Assembly: GCA_902496335.1 (NCBI GenBank)
Contig: CABVAO010000034.1
Span: 1 to 18,120, forward strand
Length of the DNA stretch: 18,120 nucleotides
Direction of reading: 5' to 3'
Source: an uncultured Collinsella sp.
Lineage (GTDB): Bacteria > Actinomycetota > Coriobacteriia > Coriobacteriales > Coriobacteriaceae
Numbering within the stretch: the first letter of the stretch is position 1; each line of letters starts with the position of its first letter. A program made the position numbers and the translations under genes. This document shows positions 1 to 7,310 of the stretch, one piece after another. Below the pieces are notes generated by a model that made no database searches, was not told where the DNA came from, and saw only the letters and a list, made by a program, of their open reading frames with translations.

Positions 1-150
1 CCAAGACGGAAAGAATCAAAAATAGGATGGTTAGCACCAAATCACTTTTTCGTTTGCCAAGTTCTCTTGTCAATAGGTTTTGTGAAAAAGATACAGCTCA
101 TTCAGGAAATTCTGAACGCCCGAACTTTATTTGTCCAGGCGCTCTCAGTA
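1..150. other. AT-rich non-coding stretch downstream of the TnpV-like frame
   Basis: No convincing gene is visible here. The stretch is clearly more AT-rich than the gene block to the right. Open frames on the plus strand have no recognisable protein and no ribosome-binding site. A short inverted repeat, TTCAG/CTGAA at 101-116 with a 6-nt centre, lies after the TnpV stop codon but has no T-run, so I do not call it a terminator. The left edge is cut by the window, so a neighbouring element could continue beyond it. Confidence 0.5.
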
Positions 151-480
151 TCAGTCATAAATCAGCTCAAACTTCACAACTTCCTCTGCCTGTGCCTTGC
201 AAGCGTTCATCTGCCGCACCCATTCCATTTGGTTTTCGGCTTTCAGCTGTTCGGTCACGCCGTTGCGCTTCACCAGCTCCGGCACGATCAGCTCCATGCG
301 ATTTCGTGCCGCTTCGTCAATCTCGGCGCAATACTGTCTTACGTACACCCAGCTATCTCGCGCGGGCTTTTCTTTTGGCAAGCGTACGAACCATTTTAGG
401 TTCGTGGCACAGGTAGTCGGGTTGAGGAGATATGGGGTCATACAGCGGCTCTCAGAGCACCTGCCGCACTCCCCTGCCAT
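151..480 (-). pseudogene. TnpV-like transposon-encoded protein, N-terminal part degraded or replaced
   Basis: The open frame gives up to 109 residues. The C-terminal half reads like the TnpV family, small proteins of unknown function carried by conjugative transposons and other elements in gut Firmicutes. The diagnostic part is the block beginning GVTEQLKAENQMEWVRQMN and ending in FELIYD, preceded by an AEID segment about 25 residues earlier. The first 35 or so residues do not resemble the usual TnpV N-terminus. No good ribosome-binding site precedes the ATG at 480 or the in-frame ATG near 441. Upstream in the same frame there are several stop codons. This is probably a 5'-truncated remnant; a divergent but functional small protein is the alternative. 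The family assignment of the C-terminal half is fairly secure, the pseudogene status is inference. Confidence 0.6.
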
Positions 481-766
481 TATCTCTGTGGCTCCCTCGT
501 ATGGAGCCCATCCTGGTTGGCATATCGTTGCAATCGCTCACTTGTCCACCGGTCAAGTGAACTACTGGAATAAATACAGCGACACGCTTGTTCGTTACAG
601 TGGCTATATCGGTGTAAATCGCCGCGATAAATACAGCCCGTTCTCGGCGTGTACCTGCTGCGCGCATGTAGAATCATATCGCGTTAATAAATCGGCTCAA
701 GCGCGTGCAAAACGCACAAGTAACCTCAAAAAGCGATTATCGCGTAGGTAGATTTTTGGCACCCTG
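481..766. other. Non-coding or decayed stretch between TnpV remnant and half-site cluster
   Basis: No gene is recognised on either strand. Two short overlapping minus-strand frames (452-667 and 480-677) encode nothing I recognise and lack ribosome-binding sites. The decamer TAAATACAGC occurs twice on the plus strand, at 571-580 and 628-637, 57 nt apart. A promoter-like pair points left on the minus strand (listed separately). The base composition matches the left end of the window rather than the operon. Confidence 0.5.
673..700 (-). promoter_or_regulatory. Possible sigma-70-type promoter reading into the TnpV remnant
   Basis: On the minus strand, TTGAGC (complement of 695-700) is followed after 16 nt by TATGAT (complement of 673-678). 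This fits a vegetative -35/-10 pair and would start transcription near 666, toward the TnpV remnant. It is a motif match in AT-rich DNA only, with no intact gene immediately downstream, so it could be chance or an orphaned element promoter. Confidence 0.3.
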
Positions 767-796
767 TTGCTTAATCAAAATTAAGCAATTGCTTAA
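767..796. repeat. Three alternating 8-bp half-sites (two mutually exclusive inverted repeats)
   Basis: TTGCTTAA at 767-774 and 789-796 flanks its reverse complement TTAAGCAA at 781-788. The first two form a hairpin with perfect 9-bp arms (767-775 and 780-788) and a 4-nt loop. The last two form a perfect 16-bp palindrome (781-796). The middle copy is shared, so only one structure can form at a time. The cluster lies a few bases beyond the tRNA-Pro terminator T-run. It could be a repressor or integrase operator, or a backup hairpin for termination. The structure is directly seen, the role is unknown. Confidence 0.7.
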
Positions 797-829
797 AACA
801 AAAAAGGTCAGGCACTAGGTGCCTGACCT
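796..829 (-). terminator. Rho-independent terminator of tRNA-Pro
   Basis: The arms 819-829 and 805-815 are perfect 11-bp reverse complements with a 3-nt loop. Read on the minus strand the stem is followed by a T-run (complement of 800-805) and then more T-rich sequence. It begins about 10 nt after the tRNA CCA end. No other terminator is visible between coaBC and this point, so it may also stop read-through from the long operon. Confidence 0.92.
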
Positions 830-838
830 GCAAACTTC

Positions 839-915
<77 letters not shown>

Positions 916-926
916 AAGCTTTTGTT

Positions 927-951
927 TGTTGCTCTGCTCTCGCTCGCAACA
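927..951 (-). other. Inverted repeat in the tRNA-Pro 5' leader
   Basis: TGTTGC (927-932) and GCAACA (946-951) are perfect 6-bp arms around a 13-nt loop. The hairpin would sit at the very start of the pre-tRNA transcript if initiation is near 951. It could shape the leader for RNase P processing or be incidental. Confidence 0.4.
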
Positions 952-957
952 GGAAGT

Positions 958-987
958 ATATTAACCCGAAACTTTAGACTTGTGCAA
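958..987 (-). promoter_or_regulatory. Promoter of tRNA-Pro
   Basis: On the minus strand, TTGCAC (complement of 982-987) and TAATAT (complement of 958-963) are separated by 18 nt, a good vegetative sigma-factor promoter. Predicted initiation is near 951, giving a leader of about 36 nt before the mature tRNA. It lies in the gap directly after the coaBC stop codon and contrasts with the lack of obvious promoters inside the packed operon. Confidence 0.7.
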
Positions 988-995
988 GAACTTTT

Positions 996-2210
996 TTATA
1001 AATTTTGAAGCAAGTCCAAAATTGTATCTGCGAGCTGGGGTTTTGTTAGCACGGGAAGCTCTTGCGTACCCGTTGTGCTCACAATCCAGGCCTTGTTGGT
1101 ATCGGTTCCAAAGCCCGAATCGGCGCGCGAGACATCGTTGGCGATAATGGCATCGCAGCCCTTGCGGGCGAGCTTGCGCTGCGCGTACTCCACGACGTTA
1201 TCGGTCTCGGCCGCAAATCCGATCACGCATCGCTCGCCCTTCTGGCGTGAGAGCTCGGCCAAAATATCGACCGTCTCGACCAGTTCGATGCGATCCAGGC
1301 GCTCGTTGGCCTTTTTGAGCTTATGGTCCGCAGGGGCCGCGGGGGTGTAGTCGGCGACGGCGGCCGCACAAATTGCCGCATCGGCCGTCTGGAAGGCGCT
1401 CAGGGCCGCCTGGAGCATCTCTGCGGCGGTCTGCACGCGCACGCACTCCACGCCGCGGAGCACATCGAGTGATGTCGGTCCCAACACGAGCGTGACCGCA
1501 GCGCCGCGGCGTGCGGCCTCCCCCGCCAGGGCGATGCCCATCTTGCCCGAAGAGCGGTTGCCAATGAATCGCACGGGGTCGATCGGCTCGTGCGTGGGAC
1601 CGGCGGTAATTACGATGCGCTTACCTGCCAGGTCCTGTGGCGCGGGGTTGAGCACCTCACAGACAGCCTCGACGATGTCCTCGGGCTCGCTCATGCGTCC
1701 CGTGTCCACGTCGCCGCAGGCAAGGTAGCCGCTGCCCGGACCCACCACATGGACACCGCGCTCGAGCAGCGTGGCCATGTTGGCCTGCGTCGCCGGCGCC
1801 TTCCACATGCCGTTGTTCATAGCGGGTGCGATCACGATGGGTCGCGGCGTCGCAAGCAGCGTGGTGGAGATGAGGTCATCGGCGACGCCGTTGGCCATCT
1901 TGGCGATGATATTGGCCGTCGCGGGCGCCACGACCACCAGATCGGGCTCCTGCGCCAGCGAGATATGGTGGATGGGGTCGGAGGGGTCGTCGAACAGGCC
2001 CACAGCGACCGGCTCGCCCGTGAGCGCACGGAAGGTGAGCGGCCCCACGAACTCCGTGGCATGTTCGCTCATGACGACCTTAACGCGGGCGCCTCGCTTT
2101 TGCAGCAGGCGCACGATATTGCACGACTTATAGGCGGCGATCCCGCCGGTAATGCCCAGCAGGATCGTTTTTCCCTCAAGTTGCATTGAATTGTTGGGTG
2201 CCGCCGTCAT
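996..2210 (-). CDS. coaBC: Bifunctional phosphopantothenoylcysteine decarboxylase / phosphopantothenate-cysteine ligase
   Basis: CoaBC (Dfp) carries out two consecutive cytosolic steps of coenzyme A synthesis: it joins cysteine to 4'-phosphopantothenate, then decarboxylates the product to 4'-phosphopantetheine. The 404-residue length is normal. The N-terminal flavoprotein half shows GITGGIAAYK (residues 19-28), the HIS segment with the likely catalytic His at about 82, PAMNNGMW (129-136) and the GYLACG substrate-clamp cysteine at 165. The C-terminal ligase half starts near 196 with ITAGPTHEPIDPVRFIGN and includes AAVADYTP (283-290) followed by KLKK. The ATG at 2210 follows the zinc-ribbon stop by 2 nt and has GGAAG about 7 nt upstream. 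It is the last protein gene of the operon; no terminator follows it before the tRNA promoter. Confidence 0.96.
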   Translation of the reverse strand: MTAAPNNSMQLEGKTILLGITGGIAAYKSCNIVRLLQKRGARVKVVMSEHATEFVGPLTFRALTGEPVAVGLFDDPSDPIHHISLAQEPDLVVVAPATANIIAKMANGVADDLISTTLLATPRPIVIAPAMNNGMWKAPATQANMATLLERGVHVVGPGSGYLACGDVDTGRMSEPEDIVEAVCEVLNPAPQDLAGKRIVITAGPTHEPIDPVRFIGNRSSGKMGIALAGEAARRGAAVTLVLGPTSLDVLRGVECVRVQTAAEMLQAALSAFQTADAAICAAAVADYTPAAPADHKLKKANERLDRIELVETVDILAELSRQKGERCVIGFAAETDNVVEYAQRKLARKGCDAIIANDVSRADSGFGTDTNKAWIVSTTGTQELPVLTKPQLADTILDLLQNL

Positions 2211-2212
2211 CG

Positions 2213-2932
2213 TTAGGCTTCCTTGCTGGGGAGCACGAGCAGGCGGTGGCAGTACGGGCAGTGCGTAATCTCACTGCCGTCGTGGTTGAGGTCGCTCATG
2301 GACGACGCCTGCAGCGCAGTGTGGCAGACCGTGGGGATGTTGCCCTTGATGGTCTCGACGGCCAGGCCGCGGAACTGCTTGAGCAGGCGCTCGTAGTCGG
2401 TGAGCACGTCGGTCGGCAGTGTGGCGGCAAGCGCGGTGCGCTCCTTGATGGCGGCATCAATCTGTGCCTGGAGGTCGGCGGCCTTGGCGCGGGCAGCCTT
2501 GGTATCTGCCTTCACGCCCTCCTCGAACTTGGCGATGATAGCCTGCGCGCGAGCCTCGCGGTCGAGCGCCTCCTTATGGGCGACAACGACGTCCTTGCGG
2601 GTGTGCTCGATCTTGTCCAGACGCTTGGCCAGGGTGGCGAGCTCGTTCTCCAGGTCCTGAACCTCACGGTAGTCGGAGCCGTCGACGTGGCGCTTCTTGG
2701 CAGCCTCGATGGCGTTGTTAGTCTGAATCTCGGTGGTGTTGAGATCGTCGAGCTCAATGTCCAGATCCTTGCGCTGGGCGTAGAGCTTGGTCATCTCGGA
2801 CTTGAGCTTCACATAGGTCTTGCGCTTGGAAGCGAGCTCCTTGAGCTCCGGCATATTGGCAAGTTCGCTCTTGTTACGGGCGAGCTCCAAATCAATCTGT
2901 TGCAGCATGAGTAGCGTAGCGCCGGCGCTCAT
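2213..2932 (-). CDS. C4-type zinc-ribbon (DUF164) coiled-coil protein
   Basis: The 239-residue protein has a long N-terminal helical hairpin (about residues 8-165, rich in Lys, Glu, Leu and Ala, with no Pro after residue 28) and a C-terminal zinc-ribbon region (about 198-235). This is the architecture of the DUF164 family, whose mycobacterial members sit beside Nif3; the cellular role is poorly known. The second knuckle is intact (C225, C228). The first has only C203-H204, with Pro at 200 where family members usually carry the other cysteine. The start at 2932 is chosen because ATGA overlaps the Nif3 stop by 4 nt and AAAGGAG sits 7 nt upstream; a longer frame from 2968 has no support. The overlap implies translational coupling with the Nif3-like gene. 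Confidence 0.88.
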   Translation of the reverse strand: MSAGATLLMLQQIDLELARNKSELANMPELKELASKRKTYVKLKSEMTKLYAQRKDLDIELDDLNTTEIQTNNAIEAAKKRHVDGSDYREVQDLENELATLAKRLDKIEHTRKDVVVAHKEALDREARAQAIIAKFEEGVKADTKAARAKAADLQAQIDAAIKERTALAATLPTDVLTDYERLLKQFRGLAVETIKGNIPTVCHTALQASSMSDLNHDGSEITHCPYCHRLLVLPSKEA

Positions 2933-3738
2933 AAGTTCTCTCCTTTTGTCACAGTCCACCATTGGCAAGGGTTCAGTATTTTAATCGCATGACGGGGGTC
3001 GACCCCGGCGTCAACTGCAGAGTTCATCAATATATCAACGAACGGTTCCTCGGAGCGGTCGTGGCCGAGCAAGATCACCGACAGCCCGCGCAAGGCAAGG
3101 TCTTGCGCCACGTGGTATCCCGCCTCGCCCGTCACGACAACGTCCGCGCTCGCGGCGATGGCGAGCTCTCCAAAGTCGCCCAGGGAGCCGCCCAAAATGG
3201 CGACGGTGCGGCACGGGCGATCGGCTTCGCCCCACACACGCGGGTCGCTGCCGAAGGCCGTGGCAGCACGGGTGGCAAGATCGCGCAGCGTGTACGGGTC
3301 GTTGAGCGTTGCAAGCGCGCCCAGGCCGGTTGCCTCGGGGTCGTCCACGTGCTCCAGTGAGCTCACGGGTGCGGCACCCAGCAGCTCGCTCAGGCAGACA
3401 CGGGCTTCGTGCGAGCGGTCCAGGTTGGTGTGGAGCGATATGATGCTCACGCCGCAACGGGCCGCCTCATAGAGTGCCGCGCTGCACTGGGGGCGAGTGG
3501 TATCCGCTGGACAAAACGCCTCGGGCGCCTTGATATAGACAGGATGATGCGTCAGCAGCACGTTTGCACCGGCTTCTTGGGCGCGGAGAACATTAGCTTC
3601 GGTCGCATCGAGCGCGCAGGCAACACCGGTGATCTCAGCAGCGGGATCTCCCACAGATAGCCCAACATGATCCCAGCCCTCGGCGTCCATCTTGGGGTAG
3701 CGCGCCAGCAGCGCACGTTCAAGCTCGGCGACGATCAT
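2929..3738 (-). CDS. Nif3-like dinuclear metal centre protein
   Basis: This 269-residue protein belongs to the Nif3/YbgI/YqfO family of hexameric metal-binding proteins, often annotated as GTP cyclohydrolase I type 2 homologues; the true reaction is not settled. The expected ligands are visible: the THHP motif (H64, H65), H103-TNLD with D107, and GHDRSE near the C-terminus (H226, E230). A VVTGEAGYH segment (201-209) is also typical. The length matches the short form without the extra PII-like insert of B. subtilis YqfO. Start and stop are both 4-nt ATGA overlaps, with the desulfurase upstream and the zinc-ribbon gene downstream, so the three are probably translated as a coupled set. The ribosome-binding site is weak, in line with coupling. 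Confidence 0.92.
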   Translation of the reverse strand: MIVAELERALLARYPKMDAEGWDHVGLSVGDPAAEITGVACALDATEANVLRAQEAGANVLLTHHPVYIKAPEAFCPADTTRPQCSAALYEAARCGVSIISLHTNLDRSHEARVCLSELLGAAPVSSLEHVDDPEATGLGALATLNDPYTLRDLATRAATAFGSDPRVWGEADRPCRTVAILGGSLGDFGELAIAASADVVVTGEAGYHVAQDLALRGLSVILLGHDRSEEPFVDILMNSAVDAGVDPRHAIKILNPCQWWTVTKGENL

Positions 3739-4913
3739 GCGGCACCCACGATCGAGAGCAGCGTCTGGGCAAACTCGTCCAGATCGCCCGGATTCACACG
3801 GTCATCGAAGGAGATGCGCAGTGCACCCAGGGCCTGCTCGCGGCCAATACCCATGGCGCTGAGAACATGGCTCGGGTCCATGCTGCCGCTCGAGCAGGCA
3901 GAACCGGCCGATACCTCAAAGCCGGCGGCGTCTAGCTTGATGATGAGCTCCTCGGAGTCCATGCCGTCGACGTAGATGGAAACCATGCCCGGCAGACGAT
4001 CGGCCTGTGCGTAGTCGCCCATGGTGGCATGAATACGCGGATGAGCCGTAAGCGTGGCGTAGAGCTTATCGGATAAGACCTGCAGCGTCGCGCGCTCCTG
4101 GGCCACGTTCGGCAACAGCGCGGAAGCGGCAGCGGCAAAAGCCAGCTGTGTACGCAGGTCCTGCGTGCCGGCACGACGACCGGCCTCCTGTCCGCCGCCA
4201 AAGATGCGCGGGCGCAGCGGCGTGCGGCTCTTAAGGTAGAGCGCGCCGGATGCCACGGGGCCGCCGATCTTGTGCGCGGCAACGGTCATAGCATCGACGC
4301 CCAGCTCGGTGACATCGAGCGGAATATGCAAGTACCCTTGGATGGCATCGGTATGAAACAGGGCGCCGGCAGCATGTGCGGCCGCGGCAAGCTCGCGGAT
4401 GGGCTGCGCCACGCCGGTCTCGTTGTTGGCAACCATGATGCTCACGAGCGCCACGTCGTTGCCTAGTAGCTCGACAAGCGTGGCGGGCTCAATGTAGCCC
4501 ATGCGGCAGGGCTGCACCAGGTCGACGCTAAAGCCTGCGGCACGCAGCAGCGGCAGGTTGTCCAGAATCGAATCGTGCTCGATGGCAGATACGATCACGC
4601 GGCTGCGCTTGCGGTCGCGCTGACGAGCGCCTTCGGCAAGTCCGAGCAGTGCCAGCTGGTTAGCCTCGGTGCCGCCGTTGGTCAGAACAATCTCAGACGG
4701 GCGAACGCGCGCGCCAAAGCTGCGGGCGATCTCGCGACGTGCAACCTCCAGACGCGCGGCAGCCTTGCGGCCGAGCGAGTGCAGCGAGTTAGGGTTGACG
4801 CCCGCTAGCTCGCTATCGTCGTACTCACGCTGCGCAAGGCGCGCCTCGGCGCGCATGGGCGTCGAGGCGGCGTAGTCAAGATTCACGGGTATGCGGTTTT
4901 GACCTGCGGTCAT
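3735..4913 (-). CDS. Cysteine desulfurase, NifS/IscS family
   Basis: A PLP-dependent, cytosolic enzyme that removes sulfur from cysteine as an enzyme-bound persulfide for Fe-S clusters or thiolated tRNAs. It has 392 residues. Visible motifs are LDYAASTP (12-19), TNGGTEANQ (78-86), the His of SAIEHDS (H113), NNETG (163-167), the AAHKIGGP lysine K215 that binds PLP, GGGQEAGRRAGT (239-250) and the persulfide cysteine C340 in SAGSACSSG. No IscU, MnmA or ThiI partner is visible in the window, so the sulfur acceptor cannot be named; IscS-like or tRNA-thiolation roles are both possible. AGGAGG lies about 11 nt before the ATG inside the end of rpe, with a gap of 6 nt. Confidence 0.93.
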   Translation of the reverse strand: MTAGQNRIPVNLDYAASTPMRAEARLAQREYDDSELAGVNPNSLHSLGRKAAARLEVARREIARSFGARVRPSEIVLTNGGTEANQLALLGLAEGARQRDRKRSRVIVSAIEHDSILDNLPLLRAAGFSVDLVQPCRMGYIEPATLVELLGNDVALVSIMVANNETGVAQPIRELAAAAHAAGALFHTDAIQGYLHIPLDVTELGVDAMTVAAHKIGGPVASGALYLKSRTPLRPRIFGGGQEAGRRAGTQDLRTQLAFAAAASALLPNVAQERATLQVLSDKLYATLTAHPRIHATMGDYAQADRLPGMVSIYVDGMDSEELIIKLDAAGFEVSAGSACSSGSMDPSHVLSAMGIGREQALGALRISFDDRVNPGDLDEFAQTLLSIVGAA

Positions 4914-4919
4914 AAGGGT

Positions 4920-5591
4920 TTATGCCTCCTGTGCAGCCTCGTTGCCCAGCTTCTGCAGCAGCGCAACCTCGGCAGCGGGATCTTCGGACTTAAATACGGC
5001 GGAGCCGGCCACGAGAACGTTGGCACCGGCCTTGACGACCTCGGCAATGTTCTTGGAAGAAATGCCACCGTCGACTTCGATGAGGGGCGAAACGCCGTGA
5101 CGCTCGCACATGGCCTTGAGCTCGTGGAGCTTAGCGATGGTGCCCGGGATAAAGCTCTGGCCGCCAAAGCCTGGGTTCACGCTCATGAGCAGCACCATAT
5201 CGACGACGTCGATGATGCTCTCGAGCACGCACACGGGGGTGGCGGGGTTGAGCACAACGCCGGCCTTGACGCCGCGCTGCTGCAGATGCGTGAGCGTGCG
5301 GTGCAGGTGCGTGGAAGCCTCGTAGTGCACGGTGATCATGTCGGCGCCGGCGTCGGCGTACCAATCGACCGTCTCGTCGGGGTTCGATACCATCAGGTGC
5401 GCGTCGACCGGTACATCGGTGGAGCGCTTGACGGCCTTAAGGATGTCGACGCCAAAGGTGAGGTTGCCGGTAAAGTGGCCGTCCATGACGTCGAAGTGAA
5501 CGTAGTCGGCGCCGGCGATCTTGTCGAGCTCTCCCTTGAGGTTGGCCATGTCGGCCGAAAGGACGGACGGAGCAATTTTGATGGAACCCAT
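4920..5591 (-). CDS. rpe: Ribulose-phosphate 3-epimerase
   Basis: Interconverts D-ribulose 5-phosphate and D-xylulose 5-phosphate in the pentose phosphate pathway, in the cytosol. The 223 residues form a complete TIM barrel of normal length. Metal and catalytic residues are visible: H32 and D34 in VHFDVMDGHF, H65 in DAHLM, and D174 in EVDGGI. The phosphate-binding segments SVNPGFGGQ (137-145) and the late AGSAVF (195-200) are also present. The ATG at 5591 has GAAAGG about 8 nt upstream and follows the gpsA stop by 18 nt. Nothing is unusual apart from its place in a lipid and sulfur gene neighbourhood. Confidence 0.96.
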   Translation of the reverse strand: MGSIKIAPSVLSADMANLKGELDKIAGADYVHFDVMDGHFTGNLTFGVDILKAVKRSTDVPVDAHLMVSNPDETVDWYADAGADMITVHYEASTHLHRTLTHLQQRGVKAGVVLNPATPVCVLESIIDVVDMVLLMSVNPGFGGQSFIPGTIAKLHELKAMCERHGVSPLIEVDGGISSKNIAEVVKAGANVLVAGSAVFKSEDPAAEVALLQKLGNEAAQEA

Positions 5592-5609
5592 GGTAGTAGC
5601 CTTTCTACG

Positions 5610-6617
5610 CTAGTCGGTGAGTCCGTAGAACTCTTGAGAAGGGACGCGGTCGGTAAGAATCTCGAGCGCCCTATCCAAAGTAACACCGTTGTAGAGCGTT
5701 TGCTCCACGGCAAAGGTGAGCGGAATGTCTACGCCCAGTGAACGGGCAAGTTCGCTGACGCTGCGGGCCGCGACGGCGCCCTCGACAACCATATGCGTGC
5801 GCGTCTGGTACTCGTCGAGCGACACGCCGTGGGCAAACTCGTAGCCAAAGGTGCGGTTACGCGAATGCTCCGAGGTACAGGTGGCAATGAGGTCGCCCAT
5901 GCCGGCAAGTCCCATACAGGTCATAGCTTGACCGCCGCGGGCGTGCACCAGACGGCTGATCTCGGCCAGACCGCGCGTCATGATAAGGGCAAGCGTGTTG
6001 TCGCCTGCGCCCGAGCCGGCGGAGATGCCGCACACGATGGCGATGACATTTTTCATGGCGCCGCAAACCTCGACGCCGGTCATGTCCTGCGACAGGTAGA
6101 TGCGGAATGCCGTGGATAGGAGCAGGTCCTTAAAGGTCTCCCCTACCTGCGGATCTTTGCTGGCGATGACGGCGGCAGAAAGCCCGCCGCGGCAGATCTC
6201 CTCGGCATGGTTGGGGCCCGAGAGCGCCGCCACACGCCGCTCGTTGCCGATCTCGCTGGCGATGACCTCGCTCATGAGCAGGCCGGACTCGGGCTCAATG
6301 CCCTTGGTGAGGCAGAGCACCGGGGTATCGGCGGCGATAAAGGGCGCGGCCTGGTGGCACACGCTGCGAAGGTGCGTGGAGGGCACGGCAAAGATGATGG
6401 CCTCGGCGCCGTCGAGCGCCTGTACCAGCTCCGTCGTGGCGACGACGTTGCCGGGCAGCTCGTAGCCCACAAGGTAGCGGGGGCTGCGGTGCTCGCCATT
6501 GATGCCGGCGGCCGTCTGCTCGCTATGGGCCCACATGGTCACGCGCTCGGCTCGCGCGGCGGCAAGGCCGGCGACGGCGGTTCCCCAGGAGCCGGAGCCA
6601 ATCAGCGCAACATTCAT
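5610..6617 (-). CDS. gpsA: Glycerol-3-phosphate dehydrogenase [NAD(P)+]
   Basis: Reduces dihydroxyacetone phosphate to sn-glycerol 3-phosphate, the backbone for phospholipids, in the cytosol. It has 335 residues, normal for the family. The Rossmann fingerprint GSGSWGTA is at 7-14, followed by AVPS (78-81), LTKGIE (103-108) with K105, SGPNHAEE (133-140), the catalytic K189 in GAMKN, and GLAGMGDLIATC (236-247). Its product is the direct substrate of PlsY, whose gene ends 9 nt upstream; PlsC is encoded a few genes earlier, so the operon contains the three-step route to phosphatidic acid except for PlsX. TAGGAG is 6 nt before the ATG. Confidence 0.97.
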   Translation of the reverse strand: MNVALIGSGSWGTAVAGLAAARAERVTMWAHSEQTAAGINGEHRSPRYLVGYELPGNVVATTELVQALDGAEAIIFAVPSTHLRSVCHQAAPFIAADTPVLCLTKGIEPESGLLMSEVIASEIGNERRVAALSGPNHAEEICRGGLSAAVIASKDPQVGETFKDLLLSTAFRIYLSQDMTGVEVCGAMKNVIAIVCGISAGSGAGDNTLALIMTRGLAEISRLVHARGGQAMTCMGLAGMGDLIATCTSEHSRNRTFGYEFAHGVSLDEYQTRTHMVVEGAVAARSVSELARSLGVDIPLTFAVEQTLYNGVTLDRALEILTDRVPSQEFYGLTD

Positions 6618-6626
6618 GACTCTCTC

Positions 6627-7310
6627 CTACTTATCGTCGGGCTCGGTGACGCGCTTGGTAAACGAGAGCTTGGACTCCTTACCGGCCATGAGCTTTTGGA
6701 TATTCGAGCGATGGGCCCACACCACGGTGATGCCGATCATCGCCATGCAAAACTTGAGTCCCAGGCTGCTGTACGGAAAGACCGCGCAGGCAGCGATGGG
6801 AAGACCGATAGCTGCGGCAAGCGAGCCCACCGATACATACTTGGTGATGGCGACGGCCACGATAAACATGCCCAGCAGCGACAGGCCAATAGGCCAGTAC
6901 CAGGCGAGGATGACGCCCAGACCAACGGCGATACCCTTGCCGCCATGGAAGTTGAGGTAGGGCGAGAAGATATGGCCCCACACGGCTGCCAGGCAGATGA
7001 CGCCGAGCATCCAGTCGCCAGCGGTGCCGGGGGCCATAATGCTCGGCGGAAATCCATAGCCCACGCTCGCGATGAGCGGACGCGCGATAAGGACGCAGAT
7101 GGCGCCCTTAAGGCAGTCGAGCAGCAGCGTGAGCGCGGCCACCTTGGGGCCGGCCACACGCAGGGCGTTGGTGGTGCCGATGTTGCCGGAGCCCGCCTTG
7201 CGAATGTCGGTGTGGTTGAACACGCGGCCCAAGATCAGGCCAAACGGAATCGCCCCGATAAAGAACGAGACCACGGCGCAGATGGCGGTCAGCAGAATCG
7301 GATTATGCAT
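6627..7310 (-). CDS. plsY: Acyl-phosphate:glycerol-3-phosphate acyltransferase
   Basis: An integral membrane enzyme that moves the acyl group from acyl-phosphate to the sn-1 position of glycerol 3-phosphate. The 227-residue protein has about five hydrophobic membrane segments. The three PlsY active-site loops are present: GSGNIGTTN (40-48), FHGGKGIAVG (121-130) and HRSNIQKL (200-207). I chose the ATG at 7310, which overlaps the der stop by 8 nt and has AAGGAG about 7 nt upstream inside der; the residues encoded before it are not PlsY-like. It works between GpsA and PlsC. PlsX, which makes the acyl-phosphate donor, is not in the window. Confidence 0.95.
   Translation of the reverse strand: MHNPILLTAICAVVSFFIGAIPFGLILGRVFNHTDIRKAGSGNIGTTNALRVAGPKVAALTLLLDCLKGAICVLIARPLIASVGYGFPPSIMAPGTAGDWMLGVICLAAVWGHIFSPYLNFHGGKGIAVGLGVILAWYWPIGLSLLGMFIVAVAITKYVSVGSLAAAIGLPIAACAVFPYSSLGLKFCMAMIGITVVWAHRSNIQKLMAGKESKLSFTKRVTEPDDK

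Noticed and set aside
68..73. TTGACA on the minus strand near the left edge
   Set aside because: A perfect -35 hexamer, but no -10 match lies 16-18 nt downstream.
101..116. Inverted repeat TTCAG/CTGAA as a terminator for the TnpV frame
   Set aside because: Only 5-bp AT-rich arms and no T-run follow on the minus strand.
452..677. Two overlapping minus-strand small frames upstream of the TnpV remnant
   Set aside because: Neither product is recognisable, neither has a ribosome-binding site, and they overlap each other in different frames in decayed DNA.
197..751. Plus-strand open frame (184 residues) across the TnpV remnant
   Set aside because: It runs antisense to the recognisable TnpV block, has no recognisable domain and no ribosome-binding site.
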